Assembly: GCA_963575745.1 (NCBI GenBank)
Contig: CAUYUJ010013825.1
Location: forward strand, 361,427 to 425,426
Length of the DNA stretch: 64,000 bases
DNA from: Prorocentrum cordatum
Taxonomy: Eukaryota; Sar; Dinophyceae; Prorocentrales; Prorocentraceae
Direction of reading: 5' to 3'
Below are positions 10,601 through 22,260 of this stretch, piece after piece; the first letter of the stretch is position 1, and each line of letters starts with the position of its first letter. A program made the position numbers and the translations under genes. The notes beneath the pieces are model-generated. The model saw nothing but the letters and a program-made list of their open reading frames with translations, had not been told where the DNA came from and did not search any database.

Positions 10601-11440
10601 TTTCCCTGGGAGACCTCTTCCCCTGGGCTCCAGCCAAGCCGACCTTGAGCAACCTCGTAATTGAGTCGAAGGGAAGCCCCTTCCCTTTGATCCCTCCCCC
10701 GCCGGGAGGGGGGGGGGGTAGCGACCCCCCCCCCGGGTCAGATACGACGCCCCCCCCTGGGACTCCTCTTCCCCTGGGCTCCAGCCAAGCCGACCTTGAG
10801 CAACCTCGTAATTGAGTCGAAGGGAAGCCCCTTCCCTTTGATCCCTCCCCCGCCGGGAGGGGGGGGGGGGTAGCGACCCCCCCCCCGGGTCAGATACGAC
10901 GCCCCCCCTGGGACTCCTCTTCCCCTGGGCTCCAGCCAAGCCGACCTTGAGCAACCTCGTAATTGAGTCGAAGGGAAGCCCCTTCCCTTTGATCCCTCCC
11001 CCGCCGGGAGGGGGGGGGGGTAGCGACCCCCCCCCCGGGTCAGATACGACGCCCCCCCCTGGGACTCCTCTTCCCCTGGGCTCCAGCCAAGCCGACCTTG
11101 AGCAACCTCGTAATTGAGTCGAAGGGAAGCCCCTTCCCTTTGATCCCTCCCCCGCCGGGAGGGGGGGGGGGGTAGCGACCCCCCCCCCGGGTCAGATACG
11201 ACGCCCCCCCCTGGGACTCCTCTTCCCCTGGGCTCCAGCCAAGCCGACCTTGAGCAACCTCGTAATTGAGTCGAAGGGAAGCCCCTTCCCTTTCATTCCT
11301 CCCCCGCCGGGAGGGGGGGGGGGGTAGCGGGGGGGGTAGCGACCCCCCCCCCGAGTCAGATACGACGCCCCCCCCCCGTACCGACCTTGAGCAACGTCGT
11401 CATTGAGTCGAAGGGAAGCCCCTTCCCTTTCCCTTCCCCG
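10600..11440 (+). repeat. 151-bp tandem array, five full units plus a partial
   Basis: CTTCCCCTGGGCTCCAGCC starts at 10,617, 10,768, 10,919, 11,070 and 11,222, a period of 151-152 bp. Each unit contains GAGTCGAAGGGAAGCCCC and a G-run/C-run hairpin around CCCCCGCCGGGAGGGG. The small period changes come from the length of the G and C runs. A single diverged unit lies at about 41,540-41,620. Confidence 0.95.
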
Positions 11441-13030
11441 ACGGGGGGGGGAGAGGAGGTCCCGGGGGGGGTCCCGGGGGAGTCCCGGGGAAGTCCCGGG
11501 TCAGATACGACACCTCCCTCCCCCACCTTCTCGTCCTTCTCCCCGTTCCCCCAAACCATCCCACAGCCCGTGCCTCTTGCTGCGCATTGCGAACAGGGTC
11601 GGCGGCACCGGCCGTCAGGCCTTCGCAATACGTCGGTGGTGTCGTGAAGTACGAGCCCGACGCAATCGGCTACGAGCGTGGTGCTGCTAAGCACGAGCCC
11701 GACGGCATCAGCCAAGATGGTAGAGGCACAAAACACGAACCCGATACCATCGTCGAGATGGTAGAGACCCGGAAACGCGAGGCAGGAGCCAGATGACATC
11801 AGCTACGCCGTCGGACGGCCAACAACATACTGTTACGAATTGGACGCGGACGCCCTAATTACAGCAGGCGGTCGTAAATGGTGACGCCGCTGGCGTGGCC
11901 TACTGGCTGCGTGACCTACTGGTCTGGCGTGACCTAATGGCTCAAGAAGACCTTGACCGATTTCTGGCGAGTGTCTGCAGACACGCAGCCAAACGAGGCA
12001 ATGGTGACATCCCACAAGCTCTTTTGGGCGTAGGTGGTTTGGAGCGTTTCCTCTTACAACCCCAGATCTTCTCCGTCGGGGACAGGTTTGATCACCGCTC
12101 CCTCTTAATGAACAACCCCTCCCCCAGGCGACCCGCCGCCAACCAGGACCAACGAACCCCCCCTGCCTCAACACCCCTGTCGAACAAACATATTTGGGGC
12201 AAAATCATGGGTCATGCTCGTGAGCCCCGCAAACATGTTGTTATTTTTGGACCGGGATGGCGTGGATACCCTCGTATTGCCTGCTTTGCGCACGGCCACC
12301 ATCCCTGACCAACAAGAAAACATACAACATGCACGTCGCGGCTAAATCTGAATCACGGGCGGCCTGCGATCACTGTCCAGTAGAGTTTGAGAAGGGCAGC
12401 GGAGGTGCTGGCGTATTGCCTGCTGTATGCAGGCCCACCAGACACCATGATGGCGTTCCCGCCGCGATTGTGCACTGGATTTGGAGAAGGATGGTGGGGG
12501 CCGACACGTTTCCCGATGTGTGCTGTTACATGCGCGGGCGGACCTGGCACACTCTGCGCGTGCCCCGGACGAGGCGCACCTGGCGCGGCTGGACCATGCG
12601 GCACACATGGCGCACGTGGAGCACGAAGCGCATCTGGCACGCGAGGCGTGCACGGCACGCTTGGGCCCCCGGGGGTGCCTGGCGCACCTGGCGCGCCTTG
12701 CGCGCGTAGCGCACCTCGCCCCATCGCGCACACGGGGTCTGTCTTGGTTCCCAGTAGCTGCCCGTCCATAGACGACCGCCGAACATGCTGAGGCCGGGGT
12801 GCTACTTATGTGTTGAGAGGGCGGGCGGCAGCGAGACAGCTTGCGGGCGGGGAGGGCGTCTCGACCCCCCACCGACCCCCTCCCCCAGAACAGGACGGGG
12901 TGCCCCGCGACCGATTGGAGCGTCCAAGAAGGCCTCGGCGAGAAGGCACAAATCATAGATTTGCTACAGGTTTTGGCACAATGTTGGCCTGGGGGGGGGG
13001 GGGGAGGGGCGAGGCTCACGGAGGACCCCC
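11440..13030. other. No supported gene
   Basis: 11,440-11,830 continues the repeats next to the 151-bp array. 11,830-12,340 is unique-looking; a plus frame at 11,895-12,308 (137 codons) matches no family I recognise. 12,530-12,720 is a 12-bp-periodic GCGCACCTGGCG-like array whose minus translation is Gly-Ala-Pro rich. None shows splice sites or motifs strong enough to call. Confidence 0.4.
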
Positions 13031-13039
13031 CGTTGTGGA

Positions 13040-13312
13040 TCGAGCTCCTCCAAGATGGCCCCAAGATGGCCCCCATGGCTCCCAAAAGTGCCCGAAAAGG
13101 CGCCCAGGAGGCCCCAAGAGACCAACAAGGGGTCCCGAAGATGCTCCCAAGAGACCCCCACGAGGCCTCAAGGGGCTCCCCCGATGCATCCTCGACGCTC
13201 CAAGAGGCCCCCAGGGGTCTCCCAGAGGCCCCCTAAGACGCTCCAAGATGATTCCAAGACGCTCTAAGAGACATCCGAAGAGACTCCGAGAGGCATCTAC
13301 GAGCATCTGGCC
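13040..13312 (-). repeat. Degenerate CAAGAGGCCCC array, copy 2
   Basis: Same loose unit as 5520-7470. The non-repetitive companion block precedes it at 12,945-13,015 (ATCATAGATTTGCTACAGG). A CCT microsatellite follows at 13,313-13,358. Confidence 0.6.
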
Positions 13313-13793
13313 CCTTCCTCCTCCTCCTCCTCCTCCTCCTCCTCCTCCTCCTCCTCCGAATTCCTCCTCCGTTCCCCTTCTTGGGCTGCGACGGCTTCCA
13401 CATCCCTTTGTTCCACTGCACGCTCGTCCACAGCCCTGATCAGGGCAACTCGCCGGGCATTGTTTCTCGATGAGCTCGCAAGGTTACGCGAAGAGTCTAG
13501 AGTAGAGCACTGCTCACCACCGAGATGAAAAAGGCCCAACGTGCGATGGAGGCGGAGGAGGAGCAGGAGATGTCTGGCAACGGCGAGGAGGGCGTGGAGG
13601 ACGCGGACGGGGCATGCGGGGCAGGAGGGAAGCCGTCAGTGGCTGCCAGCGAAGGAGAGGCTGGAGACCAGACGCCATCAGCTACCACCGCGTACGAGAC
13701 AAGCCAGCAGCGGCAGCCGGCGGCAGTAGGAGACTTGGATTCGCGACAGCATCAACTCTGTGCGTGAGTCATCGGGAGCAGGAAGGACCGGCA

Positions 13794-14120
13794 ATGGCAG
13801 CGGACAGTGGCGCCGCACACCAGGGCGGAGTCGGCAAGGACTCTGGCCGAGACAACAGCGTGTACGGCGAGAACCTGGCCTACTTCCCGAACCTCTCCTA
13901 CGACGTTGGCTGGCGTGTCCTAAAGGACCACATGAAGCAGGCGGGCACGGTGGACTACTGCAGACTGTTCACAGATGGCGACATCGTCTAGGGCAGGTCG
14001 ATGGGGCACGGGTACGTGCGCTTCTCCACCGATGCTGAGGTCCATCAAGCCATTGCCACCTTTGCCTGGACAGAGCTCGTGGACTGTAGGATACTCCTCA
14101 GGCGGTACCTGAAGCCGTGA
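13794..14120 (+). pseudogene. RNA recognition motif (RRM) reading frame with an in-frame TAG
   Basis: From ATG at 13,794 one frame runs 108 codons to TGA at 14,118-14,120, broken only by TAG at 13,989-13,991 (codon 66). The translation has the RRM pattern: an RNP2-like NLAYFPNLSYDVGW, a helix with LKDHMKQAGTV, then RNP1 GHGYVRFS at codons 71-78, helix DAEVHQAIATF and a last strand RILLRRYLKP. RRMs bind single-stranded RNA. The RNP2 strand seems to hold a small duplication (NLAYFPNLSYD where one NL is usual). Everything stays in frame on both sides of the TAG, so this is a freshly broken copy, a readthrough or edited gene, or a sequencing error. The upstream frame from 13,525 is Glu/Gly-rich and may be leader or repeat. 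Confidence 0.7.
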
Positions 14121-14399
14121 ACGATCATGTGTTCCACTGTGCTGGCATCACTTGGGGGCCAACAGTGACAAGCGCGTGAGCAGATCTGGCAGTGGCAACA
14201 AGCCGGGCACCTCATGCCATGGAACACATGCACGGACAAGCGCGTGCGAGAAGGGCCGCCAGTGGACCTGGAGCGGAAAGCTGCACCGCGGGCGGCGGGC
14301 GGCCATCGGCCGCGCTCTCAGGTCGCGGCGCCAAGGGATGGCTGCCGTAGCCGTGCGAGAGAGAGGACGACGACGAGGAGGTCGATGGGGCGACGGCGG

Positions 14400-14640
14400 A
14401 CGAGCAGGACGACCAAGGGACGGGGAGGGGGAAGGAGGGGGAGGGGAGGGGGAGGGGGGGACTGGGCGGAGCAAGGGACGGGGAGGAAGGATGGGGGCGC
14501 AGGAAGGAGGGGGGAAGGAAGGGGGGGGGGGGGGGAGAGGAGGAGGGGGGGAGGGAGGGGGGACGGGGGGGGGGGAGGGGAGGGGAGGGGAGGGGGCGGC
14601 AGGGAGAAGGGCGGCAGCAGCAGGAAGAAGGGCCGGGCGA
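14400..14640 (+). repeat. G-rich purine tract
   Basis: Nearly unbroken GGGGA/GGA runs on the plus strand. Translated Gly/Arg frames are artefacts. Similar tracts at 15,690-15,880 and 16,510-16,800 surround short stretches with no recognisable gene. Confidence 0.8.
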
Positions 14641-14810
14641 GGGCCGGCCGGGCTTGCAGCGCGCGCGCCGCCCCGTGCCTGCGAGGCGCCTCCGGGCGTC
14701 AGCAGTGCTCCGAAGGGGTCGAAGGGCTCGTCGTCGGGGTCGACGGCGGCCGTCGCCTGGTGAGCATCCATAGGAGGCTCCCTAATCCCTTGGGAGGGGG
14801 CCTAAGTCTG

Positions 14811-14939
14811 GCCCTCGCTCGGGCGTCCATTCCCTGTGCTTTTTTTTTCGGTTTCGTGCGCGGTTTCGTTCGCCCAATGATCAAGGATGCTCCTCGATGG
14901 TCCTCGCCGAAGCAAGAATGCACACGTCCGAGCGATGCC
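14811..14939. mobile_element. MITE family G, copy 1
   Basis: A start near CTCGCTCGGGCGTCCATTCC and an end ACACGTCCGAGCGATGCC form inverted ends. The interior has TTTCGGTTTCGTGCG and GATCAAGGATGCTCCTCGATG. Other copies are 29,079-29,202 (inside intron 9 of the GH8 gene), 48,605-48,729 and 52,670-52,794. Confidence 0.8.
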
Positions 14940-15374
14940 GAGAAGTTAGGAGGGCCAGAACCCTGAGGGGTAAAGGGGGTCTTTTTCTGCAGACGCGTCG
15001 AACGACACCGCCCAGGCTTCGGACCCCTTGTGCACAAGCGAGGGCCCAAGTCAGGCCACGCCTTCATGGTGCTACTCGAGTTAGGGGCTCTGATATTCTC
15101 GATGACTTGGGGAGCCGCCGCAGCGCCTCCCTCAGACCGTCGAGACAAAGTTCGGATGGGGGTCCCCATGTTGGAAAGCTCCCTTCCTGCATGGCTGTAT
15201 CTGTAGTGGGCGATCAAGACGAGCGTGCGCGCGCTGAGACGAGAGCCCCACCCTGCACAACCCGCCTTGCATCCTGGTGAACGTTGCAAGCTTGACACAC
15301 GAATGCGCACGGCGCTGCGGCAACAGCCACATCTCGAAACGTAACCACCCGTCACCCCTGCAGCTGATGCAAGC

Positions 15375-15530
15375 TTTCAGCTTCAGTTTGAAGCGATCAT
15401 TCCAGTTTGAAGGCGAGCCATTCCAGTTTGAAGGCGAGCCTATCCATCACAGTTTGAAGGCGAGCCTATTCCATTCCAGTTTGAGCGCAAAGCGCTACAT
15501 CGACCATTCCAGTTTGAAGGCAAGTCTGTC
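15375..15530 (+). repeat. Short tandem repeat with CAGTTTGAAGGCGAGCC units
   Basis: CAGTTTGAAGGCGAGCC or close variants recur six times at 22-35-bp spacing. No gene is implied. Confidence 0.8.
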
Positions 15531-17212
15531 CGTGCACAGCTGCCGCAAACCATTAAAAGACGCATGCGCGCGGCGCCGATGGGGACAAACTCTTGTTCTG
15601 AAGGCGGCCCGCCCTCCGCCCTGGTACCTGCTGCAAGCGTCGAGGACAACTGCGCGTGGCGCAGGGGCGAGAGCTCCCCACCCCCAAGAAAAGGGGAGGA
15701 GGAGAAGAAGGAGGAGGAGGAGGGGGAGGAGGGAGGAGGGAGGAGGGAGGAGGACGAGGAGGGAGGAGGAGGAGGAGGAGGAGGAGGAGGGAGTTCCCCC
15801 CCCCCAAAAAAAGGAGGAGGAAGAGGAGAAGGAGGAGGAGGAGGGAGGAGGGAGGAGGGAGGAGGGAGGAGAAAAACGGCCCGCCTTCCATCTTTGTGAA
15901 TGGGAGCCTCGAGTTGAAGGATCACACCGTGTGAACAAGTCTCCAGCGAAACGCCACAGCGACCCTACCGATACATCGTTGTTTAGCAACTGAAGCACCC
16001 CTAGCCATTTTGAGAGCGGGTCTAAGTTCAAGATGCCGCACACATTAGGACTAAATCTGACTTTGCAACAGATGTATCAAACCGAGCAGCCCATATTGAT
16101 CATGCCTAATGCAAAGACGGGGGCCCAAGTTCAGCTACGCTTTCATTGGGGATTATATTATTCTCGATGGCAGATCATCGAGGAGAAGTGATGGAGACCA
16201 AGCACGAGGCGGACAACGACTCAGGGGAGAACAACGGGCGACGGAGGACGAGGAAGACGAGCAAGTGGTGGGGGGGCTCAGGACTCTGGAGTCTGCCCGT
16301 GGGGGTAAAAAAACGCCCGCTCGGCACCAGAGTGGGGCCCGTGAGGAAACGCTCGAACCGAGCGACTGTTGCCGCTGAAATGGCTGATGTCACAGGCCTG
16401 CCGCGAACTCATGCCAGGCTGTGTTGGCGTTGGCTGCGGGTCCAGCGCGGGGAGACCCGTGCCCGCAGGAGTAGGGAGCACTCAGGCGGGAGAGGGGCTG
16501 CCCTGGTCATTCAGCGATGGGGGAGGGGGGAGGAAGGGGAAGGAGAGAGGGGAGGGAGGGGGCGAGGGAGGAGGGAGGGAGGGGACGAGGGAGGGGAGAA
16601 CGGGAGGGAGGGGAGGGGGAGGATGTAGTGGAGGAGGTAGGAGAGGGGGATGAGGTATGTGTCATGAGGGGAGTGGGGGGGGGAGAGGAGGAGGAGGAGG
16701 AGCAGGAGGAGGAGGACGAGGAGGAGGAGGAGGACGAGGAGGGAAAGGGAGGAGGGGGAGGAGGGAGTGGCGAGGGAAGAGGGAGAGGAGGGGGGGGAGA
16801 GGAGGACGGAATTGGTGAGAAACGGCAGGGAGCCAGAAGCCGGCAGCAGGACGAGGCGGCGGCCTCCGTCGCGCCCCCTGGGCACCAGGCCGCCTGCGGC
16901 CCGCAACTCGCGCACGCGTCGGCAGAGCCGCAGGCGCCGCCGGCGTCCGACCACGCCGAACCGAAGCAGGAACCGCAGGGATCCGCGGCGTCCTCGCGGG
17001 GCAGGCGGCGGCGGCAGCAGCGGCGCACCGCTGCCAACGCAACCCTCCTCGGGTTCCTCCTCGAGCTCCTCCTCGGGCTCCCCCCAGCTCCTCAAGCGTC
17101 GCCCCTCCTCGGGCACCTTCGCCCCCCATGCACCCCACTTCCTCGTCTCCTCGCCAACTCGGGCGGGTGGTAATTGGGGGGTGATCCAAATGGGGGTCAA
17201 GGGAAAGGAGTT

Positions 17213-17470
17213 TGAAGGGGGCCGGGAGGCCTAACCAGCAGCTTCGCCTCACGCAAAGCCCAACTCATGCTCTATTGTACCATAGTAGCGATAGTCCGAC
17301 TCGGAAGAGGTCGTCGCGGGAGCGACGGGCCATCTCAAGCGAATCTGTTTTCGGTCTCGATGGCAAGTAATGCGCTTCGCGATGAAGCACAATCATATGT
17401 TGGCGGCAAGAGCTTGAGCCCAAGCGGCCACGGACAAACGCTCGCTATCTCTCGCCCTTGTCCCAACTCA
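17213..17470 (-). repeat. Candidate 3' LTR of the copia element
   Basis: 258 bp, starting TGAAGGGGGC and ending CCCAACTCA on the plus strand. It is the direct, similarly oriented and equally long partner of 22,692-22,949; I estimate about 87 percent identity by eye. The ends fit the usual TG...CA rule. I could not match a target duplication outside the pair, so the insertion is old or the ends are off by a few bases. Confidence 0.65.
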
Positions 17471-17952
17471 TGTTAGAGTCGGGGGGAGGGAGACGAAGCG
17501 TGAGTCCGCCACCACTATACGGTAAATATGTACAAAAAGGCAGAAAAAGGCAGGTTCGTAAGGAAGGTGAACCCGCAAGCAAGCGCCATTGCGCGCAATT
17601 TGCTTTGCGAACACGTCGCTGTGAAAGCGAGTGCTACTCAGGCGGCCTCAGACGATGTTGTCTGGCCGGCCCGTTACGGAATATGACGTTTTAAATCATG
17701 CTTGAAGGATTGCGTTCCTCCCATGGCCTGTAGGAGCATATCTCTATCAATGCCCTTTTTGTGTGACCACCCGCAGTCATGTCGCGAGTGTCACACCGCT
17801 AAATACTATGCGCTATACCTCGCTCCGTCATCTGTTGTATTCAACTGATGTGTCCCAAAAGTGTACACTCGGTCGGCTTTTTTTTTCAGGTCTTTGTTTG
17901 ATCCGGACTTGAAGACAGATCCGGCATCATTGTTCAATGTGACCTTTTATGT

Positions 17953-18261
17953 TTAGGCCACCCATCTCAACATGTACTTCAACTGAGTGGGTGTCAGTGG
18001 TCCTGCGTGGAGTTCGTGCAGAGTAACGATCGTGGGATAGCAGTCCTCTAGGTTACGGGCTGCTGCTAGTGTTTCTGCTAAAGAGCTCGAGCGGACTTGC
18101 AAGCGGTGAGACTTGCAGTACGCATCGGTCAGATGGACGACAGGCGTACCAGTTGGCGTGTTTCCGCGCCGTAGCAGGTTTGCCCCGCGAATGCCATGGC
18201 CTTTCACCTCGTCATCGGCATCTCCACTAAGACCAATAGCTGGAGTCACTGTGCAGGTCAA
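17953..18261 (-). pseudogene. Copia RNase H fragment
   Basis: The frame contains VVHLTDAYCKSHRLQVRSS followed by SLAETLAAARNLEDCYPT and LHELHAGPLTPTQLK, the pattern of the RNase H end of dinoflagellate copia polyproteins. It lies where RNase H is expected, just downstream of the RT. The frame differs from the RT pieces, so it is a fossil. Confidence 0.65.
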
Positions 18262-18430
18262 CCTCGCCCGTTGGACTCATCGGTCGATAGGCGATCTTCT
18301 TAAGGCAGGCCTGCAGCTCCCTGGTAATCGTCGTTCAGTCGTCGCACCTGTATGCCGGTCGGCTCTTGGACACGTTGCAGGGAGAGTGGTTAATGCGTGG
18401 GCCAACGCGCCTCTGAGGCTGACAAACATG

Positions 18431-19070
18431 TCAGCAACCGTCTTTGGTGCCTGTGAGCCCAGGATATTGCATGGGGCGGAGCTGCTTGATGTATTCATCT
18501 TGACCCAGTGTAACATTGCCGCCCCCATCACTGGTGAATATCACACCACAGGTGTTACATGTATGTTTGTTGAGTTTACACTTGCCAAAACAAGTCCTCG
18601 ACGCGCTTGACGCGCTTGTCAATGGTGTCCTCAGTGCCAGCCATATTGATATCATCAACATGTTTGGCTGTGAGAAGGTTACTGCTGGTCTCGAAGTCCT
18701 CGTCGTAGGACGTGGGTCTGAGTCCAGCGCCCCTCGTGGTCTCTCTGAGCTCCAGTGAGAAGGCTCTGGCGCCGGTGCCTGGCTTGAAGCGTTGCAACCA
18801 GTGCTTCGACTCGTCGTAGCGCTCGAATCCTGGAAGGGATCGAAGCACCGATGCTGGTCCAGGCGGCAAGGTAAAGCACGCAACGCGTCCCTTTTCATCG
18901 GTTGCCTCAGCAAGTTCCTGGAAGGTTAACCCTTCCAGGAAAGCGATGTTGATGTCAAGGGAAGCAATGATCCATTGCTTCTTGCGCGCGCCCGTGCTCG
19001 CGGGAAATCTCTGACTTGGCCGCCGCGCTGTTCCTGAGAATGTTTCCACGTCGAATGCCTCGAGGCCCAT
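18431..19070 (-). pseudogene. Copia reverse transcriptase fragments in several frames
   Basis: Pieces include SLDINIAFLEGLTFQELAEA (copia RTs have an LDVxxAFLxG motif here), RAFSLELRETTRGAGLRP, the active-site region AKHVDDINMAGTED (the xVDD box) and downstream KCKLNKHTCNTCGV with GNVTLGQDEYIKQLRP. The two aspartates of the catalytic box survive. The frame changes at about 18,590 and again near 18,430. Confidence 0.8.
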
Positions 19071-19118
19071 GGTAACCCCGAGGTGCCGGGCGCAATCCGA
19101 TGGCGCGTTCCATCTCGC

Positions 19119-19154
<36 letters not shown>

Positions 19155-19327
19155 GAACTTCCACTTATATTCGTACCTCGAAGTCATGATGTCTAACACT
19201 TTGGTTACACATATGTATATATATACATATATATATGTATGTATATATATACATATATAGATATTGCATCTTGAAGCGCTCGTTGTCAAACCATTCCTTG
19301 AGTTCAGCATATATGTCCTTTGAAACC

Positions 19328-20900
19328 TTAACTGGGTTCGCCTGAGCATCGGCCCTCGTGAGGAGGTCGTCCTCCTCGACGACCGCAGCTCCTTATGAGG
19401 CGGAAATTGCATGCTCCCGTGGGGGTGGCGCGGTCGAAGTCTAACATCCTATGTCGTTGCTCGGATAGGACTACCTTTGACCTTTCTGCAGTTAAGCTGA
19501 GTTCTATATACTGAACGTTTTCGTCCGAAGCCAATCCGTAACGATGTGCTTCGTCCGTGGAACACACTGGGACATGCTGCGACTTCTCGATGTCGGAGTC
19601 GCGCGGATGGCCCCGCGCAGGCAGGTGCCCCCGTTGTTCTTCCGCTACCGTGACCAGCACACTGTTGTCAGCGATCAGATTTGCGGGTACAGTGTATAGG
19701 TCATCTAATGGAGATGCCTCCAAGAGTTCAATTTCTTCATGTAGCCCTGTGTACCGCGCCTGCATAATGTGTGCCTCATGGTCCGCTTCTGATTCCACAT
19801 AGCTCGTAGAAAGCGGTCCATCCTCCTGTGGTGGTTCGGCTTCTGGGGCTTCTCTCGCGTTGTTGTCTTGCGTCGGAACGTCAGCCAGTTCCTCAAATTC
19901 TGCCATGTCTTGACCGAAGACCCCTTGAGGTTTAGTGGACCTTAGGCACTGGATGACCCTCGAATGTGCTGATCCAAGTATATCATACATTCAGGGCAGC
20001 GCCTTCGGCTTCATAGTCGTAGAAGCCTGGGTTCACGTCGTTGTCATAATCTACAAATGCGCAGCTGCCAGCATAAGCCACTGGAGGTAGCTCGTGGATA
20101 CTCTTAACTAACTTAACAGAGACTACAATCTCGATGCGAAAGAAGTCCCAGATAAAGTATTGCCGAGCTAAATGTACCTTGAGAGTTAGTCGGCTTGCAC
20201 TTGTCATCGGAAGCGTTCCCTTTCTTCTCGGGACATAGCCAAGCGTCATGGCAGGTCTCCCCGCAGGTAGACCGGCGACAGATGTCAACGCTGACCGCAG
20301 CGCAGTGTTGTCAGAAACAATCTCTCGGGCGATCGAAGTTTCGATGTATAGTGAATGTCATGCGTCGCAGTGTTGGACCTGTACATCGCGATTTCCCACT
20401 CGAAGAATAACTGGACCCCTGTCGGGGTCGTTCCGTGCAGCCGGGGAGGGCCATTCCAGCCTCCTCAGTCGCCCCTCGTAGTTGTGGGACGATGATCGTC
20501 GACCAAGTCTCCTTCGTCGTAGTTGTGCGGATCGGTGGTAATTGTCTTAGTGCGTAGTTCACGAGTGGTCTTGGCTACTGAAGTAACTTGTGTGATAGCT
20601 TCAATGCATGACGGGCGAACCACCTGTCCTCGGAAATGATCGGATGTTTCTGTCGGCTTTTCATGCTCCAGAACAGGCAGGTCAGGAAGCATTGCTGGTT
20701 GCCGTCCAAATGGAGCGCTGCGTGGAGACACCTCGCTGTAGAAAGTGAACGCATTGGCGGCAAACAAAGCTTCATGCAGCAGTCGCGTGGATACAAAGGG
20801 TACGTCTAACTTTTTGAGTTCAGTTTTCACGACGCGAAGTAAATGGCGTGAAATGCCATATCTGGCTTCAGTTGTCGTAGCGCGTTGTCCACGCACGCGT
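19328..20900 (-). pseudogene. Copia integrase C-terminus and linker, broken
   Basis: 20,896-20,465 reads FTFYSEVSPRSAPFGRQPAM and a tail with YDEGDLVDDHRPTTT, then continues in another frame. This resembles the post-catalytic integrase region that precedes the RT in these elements. 19,990-19,328 is an acidic linker ending near the RT start. I could not find the integrase DDE catalytic part in one piece. Confidence 0.55.
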
Positions 20901-20999
20901 ATCCTTAACTCAGTGCTCTTTGCTTTGAGGACTCGCTGGCACTTAGATGCCCGGCAGCCGCGAAATTAACGACTGCGGTGGGGTTGTCGGCAAGGTCGG

Positions 21000-22260
21000 C
21001 CAATGGCGTCTCCCAATCAACATGCGGCATGTCCGAATCGGTTTGAGCCAAATGCATTGACAAATCCCTGCCTCCCCCATCGCCTCGGGGGCGCCCACGG
21101 CGGAAATGTTGTGTGCCATGGCAGATGTCACGTTCCATGGTTTTACCGTTAGCATCTTTCGGGCTGCCCCGGCATCCCTTACCCTTTCCTGAGGCATGCC
21201 TACGGCCCCTGCCTGCGCCCAGGAATAATTCTTCATGCTGTGGTCCAGTAAGGGATGCCAGGAATGCTAGCATACCGCTGCCATGTGATCGCCGTCGTTT
21301 GCCCTTGCCCTTGCCTCGACCCTTTGCCTTTTCCCCTAAGTGCCCGTCGGATAGTACGTCGTGCCTTGCGAATTGGCTTCGTCATAAGCCGTTTCCATCT
21401 GCGTTGATGATTTTGATGTGCTAGAAGCAACCAATGAGCCTGCTGTTCTTCCGTGAGATACGTGGGCATGTCGGAATAGTCTCGGGCGGTCGTCTCGTCA
21501 TCTGATGACGTGTCGGCGTCGGTTCCAGAGTTGAAGTCAGACTCGGCGGTTTGCCCCGCTGAGCCTGCAAGGGTAGTGGCTTGTGTAGGGGCCGCCGTTG
21601 CCGACGGCCCCGAATATCTAGCCCGGGAGTCTTGCGACCCCGTAGGCAGACCACCACTTTGGGATTATAGAGTGGTGGTCTCCGTTGGTTGCGGATCGTC
21701 GTTCCGGACGTTTATAGCAGGTTGCCCTGCATTAGTTCCAGTATGAAAGGTTTCGGCGCGGTGACCGCGGCTAAAGATATCACCAATATTGCGATGGGGG
21801 TCGCTCAGCAATATGGGCATATGACCTCATGCGTTCAAGTAAAGCATTGCATGGTTGTTGGTTCCTCGGGAGTTGGTGGTCGATGGGCTGTAGGAGTTGT
21901 TGTGCACGCGACGCCCCCGCCCCGAAGGCTCTGAACAGGATATCTGTTAGGATTTGGAAAATTGGGGATGTTAAAGCCTACCGTTTCAGCCTCGTAGCGG
22001 ACTATCTCGAAGCGCGCTAGTGTTTGGTCGATCCGTTCTCCCGCATGGACGCGAGAGTCGATGAGAGCCGTTCCCGAATGAAGTTGGCGTTCCTCCTCTG
22101 AGTTCTCAAACTTCGTGCTAAGGAGGAACATGATGTAGGTGACGCCACCGGCATGACGACCACCACTGTTAACACCAAAGTTGATGACTCCGGGGGAAAC
22201 TCTGATGGCCCAAGGGGGGCCGGTTGTTCTTGTGTCGTTTCCGCCAAGCATGTGTCCCAC
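21000..22260 (-). pseudogene. Copia gag-like region, broken
   Basis: 21,835-22,260 reads GERIDQTLARFEIVRYEAET, and 21,233-21,469 a basic KGKG tail, which is how gag and its nucleic-acid-binding end look in related elements. No clean CCHC knuckle is visible. The assignment rests on position and general character. Confidence 0.5.

Noticed and set aside
9091-11440. CRISPR array
   Set aside because: The 95-bp and 151-bp repeats are head-to-tail tandem repeats with no unique spacers.
12530-12720. Collagen-like Gly-Ala-Pro protein on the minus strand
   Set aside because: A 12-bp-periodic GCGCACCTGGCG array explains the pattern; the plus strand is open as well.
16850-17165. Coding exon in the GC-rich block before the copia element
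   Set aside because: Open on both strands with no motif, splice or start signals that I could defend.
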